Positions 15,889-16,023 of a stretch of 16,023 nt of DNA are shown in pieces. The position numbers and the translations under genes were made by a program. This DNA is from Acidobacteriota bacterium (GTDB lineage: Bacteria; Acidobacteriota; Blastocatellia; Pyrinomonadales; Pyrinomonadaceae), in assembly GCA_020199975.1 (NCBI GenBank), contig JAIVJP010000008.1, positions 1 to 16,023 on the forward strand, read 5' to 3'. The notes beneath the pieces were generated by a model. That model was not told the origin of the DNA and did no database searches. It saw nothing but the letters and a program-made list of their open reading frames with translations. Numbering within the stretch: the stretch's first letter is position 1; each line of letters opens with the position of its first letter.

Positions 15889-15960
15889 CCGAGCGGATAG
15901 GGCGTAACAGAATTATTCGTAGATTGCAATAAACTTGTGCTCGCGCGCTCGACCGCTCGG
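15889..15960 (+). repeat. Spaced 8-bp inverted repeat followed by a pyrimidine run
   Basis: CCGAGCGG (15889-15896) and CCGCTCGG (15953-15960) are perfect inverted copies 56 bases apart, and TTTCTT follows the right arm directly. The right arm plus T-rich tail looks like the 3' half of a terminator, with an unusually long loop. This could be a long leader that folds around the promoter-proximal region of the next gene. Chance occurrence is possible in GC-rich DNA. Confidence 0.3.
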
Positions 15961-15987
15961 TTTCTTATGCAAAGGATAAACTATAAC

Positions 15988-15993
15988 AGGAGA
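15988..15993 (+). promoter_or_regulatory. Shine-Dalgarno sequence AGGAGA
   Basis: AGGAGA lies five bases before the ATG at 15999. It is the strongest ribosome binding site in the window and supports a real gene start there, although only eight codons are visible. Confidence 0.75.
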
Positions 15994-15998
15994 AGATC

Positions 15999-16023
15999 AT
16001 GTCCGACGCAGTAACTCAAAGAG
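15999..16023 (+). CDS. Start of an unidentified gene (partial)
   Basis: Only MSDAVTQR and one further base are present before the window ends. The strong ribosome binding site and preceding non-coding leader argue that it is a true start. The product cannot be identified from eight residues. In a polysaccharide cluster lacking a visible chain-length regulator, export protein and initiating transferase, one of these is a reasonable guess but nothing in the sequence shows it. Confidence 0.6.

Larger units (their letters stand above)
15684..15998 (+). other. Non-coding stretch between the last glycosyltransferase and the next gene
   Basis: No supportable gene lies in these 315 bases. The stretch begins with a purine-rich tract (about 15688-15727) and continues with a pyrimidine-rich tract (about 15755-15777) that can pair imperfectly with it; AAAGCAAA (15719-15726) and TTTGCTTT (15757-15764) are exactly complementary. 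This may act as a weak transcription end but lacks a compact GC-rich stem. Further inverted repeats follow. A TTGACA occurs at 15849-15854 without a convincing -10 box. The region probably carries the 3' end of the preceding transcript and the leader or promoter of the gene at 15999. Confidence 0.4.

Noticed and set aside
15889..15910. Resemblance to an RfaH ops/JUMPstart element in the GGATAGGGCGTAAC stretch
   Set aside because: It does not match the ops consensus GGCGGTAGCGT well enough, and nothing else supports an RfaH-type system.
1..16023. CRISPR arrays, tRNA or rRNA genes, insertion sequences
   Set aside because: I saw no regularly spaced repeats, no tRNA- or rRNA-like segments, and no transposase or terminal inverted repeats.

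Overview
The window is a moderately GC-rich piece of a bacterial genome dominated by a polysaccharide (O-antigen, capsule or exopolysaccharide) gene cluster. A lipid-linked Wzx/Wzy-type pathway points to a Gram-negative envelope. An environmental lineage such as Acidobacteriota is possible, but that is only an impression from gene mix and style; no rRNA or marker gene is present.

Layout. Positions 1-1827 (minus strand) hold an amino-acid catabolism or uptake pair unrelated to the cluster: an APC-family permease followed by the N-terminal part of a PLP-dependent aminotransferase, which leaves the window at base 1. A divergent promoter region (1828-2015) separates this pair from the cluster. 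From 2016 onward every gene is on the plus strand: WbpA-type UDP-sugar dehydrogenase, WecB-type UDP-GlcNAc 2-epimerase, an O-antigen ligase/polymerase with an inserted PDZ-like domain, a broken heparinase II/III-type polysaccharide lyase, AsnB-type amidotransferase, an ArnT-like GT-C glycosyltransferase, a Wzx-type flippase, a GT4 glycosyltransferase, a second GT-B glycosyltransferase, a 315-base non-coding stretch with inverted repeats, and the first eight codons of another gene with a strong ribosome binding site.

How they fit together (inference). The dehydrogenase and epimerase would supply an acidic N-acetylhexosaminuronic acid and/or ManNAc-type donor. The glycosyltransferases would build the lipid-linked repeat, the AsnB-like enzyme could amidate the uronic carboxyl, the flippase would export the unit, and the Wzy/WaaL-like protein would polymerise or ligate it. 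A heparinase-type lyase acts on uronic-acid-containing chains, so its presence agrees with a uronic-acid polymer, although here its gene is split by a frame break. The initiating transferase, chain-length regulator and export proteins are not seen and would lie outside the window.

Most noteworthy points: (1) a PDZ-like domain in a predicted periplasmic loop of the O-antigen ligase; (2) a wecB reading frame whose conserved N-terminus is preceded only by an ATT codon; (3) a lyase gene broken by an apparent out-of-frame deletion; (4) several short inverted-repeat structures in leaders.
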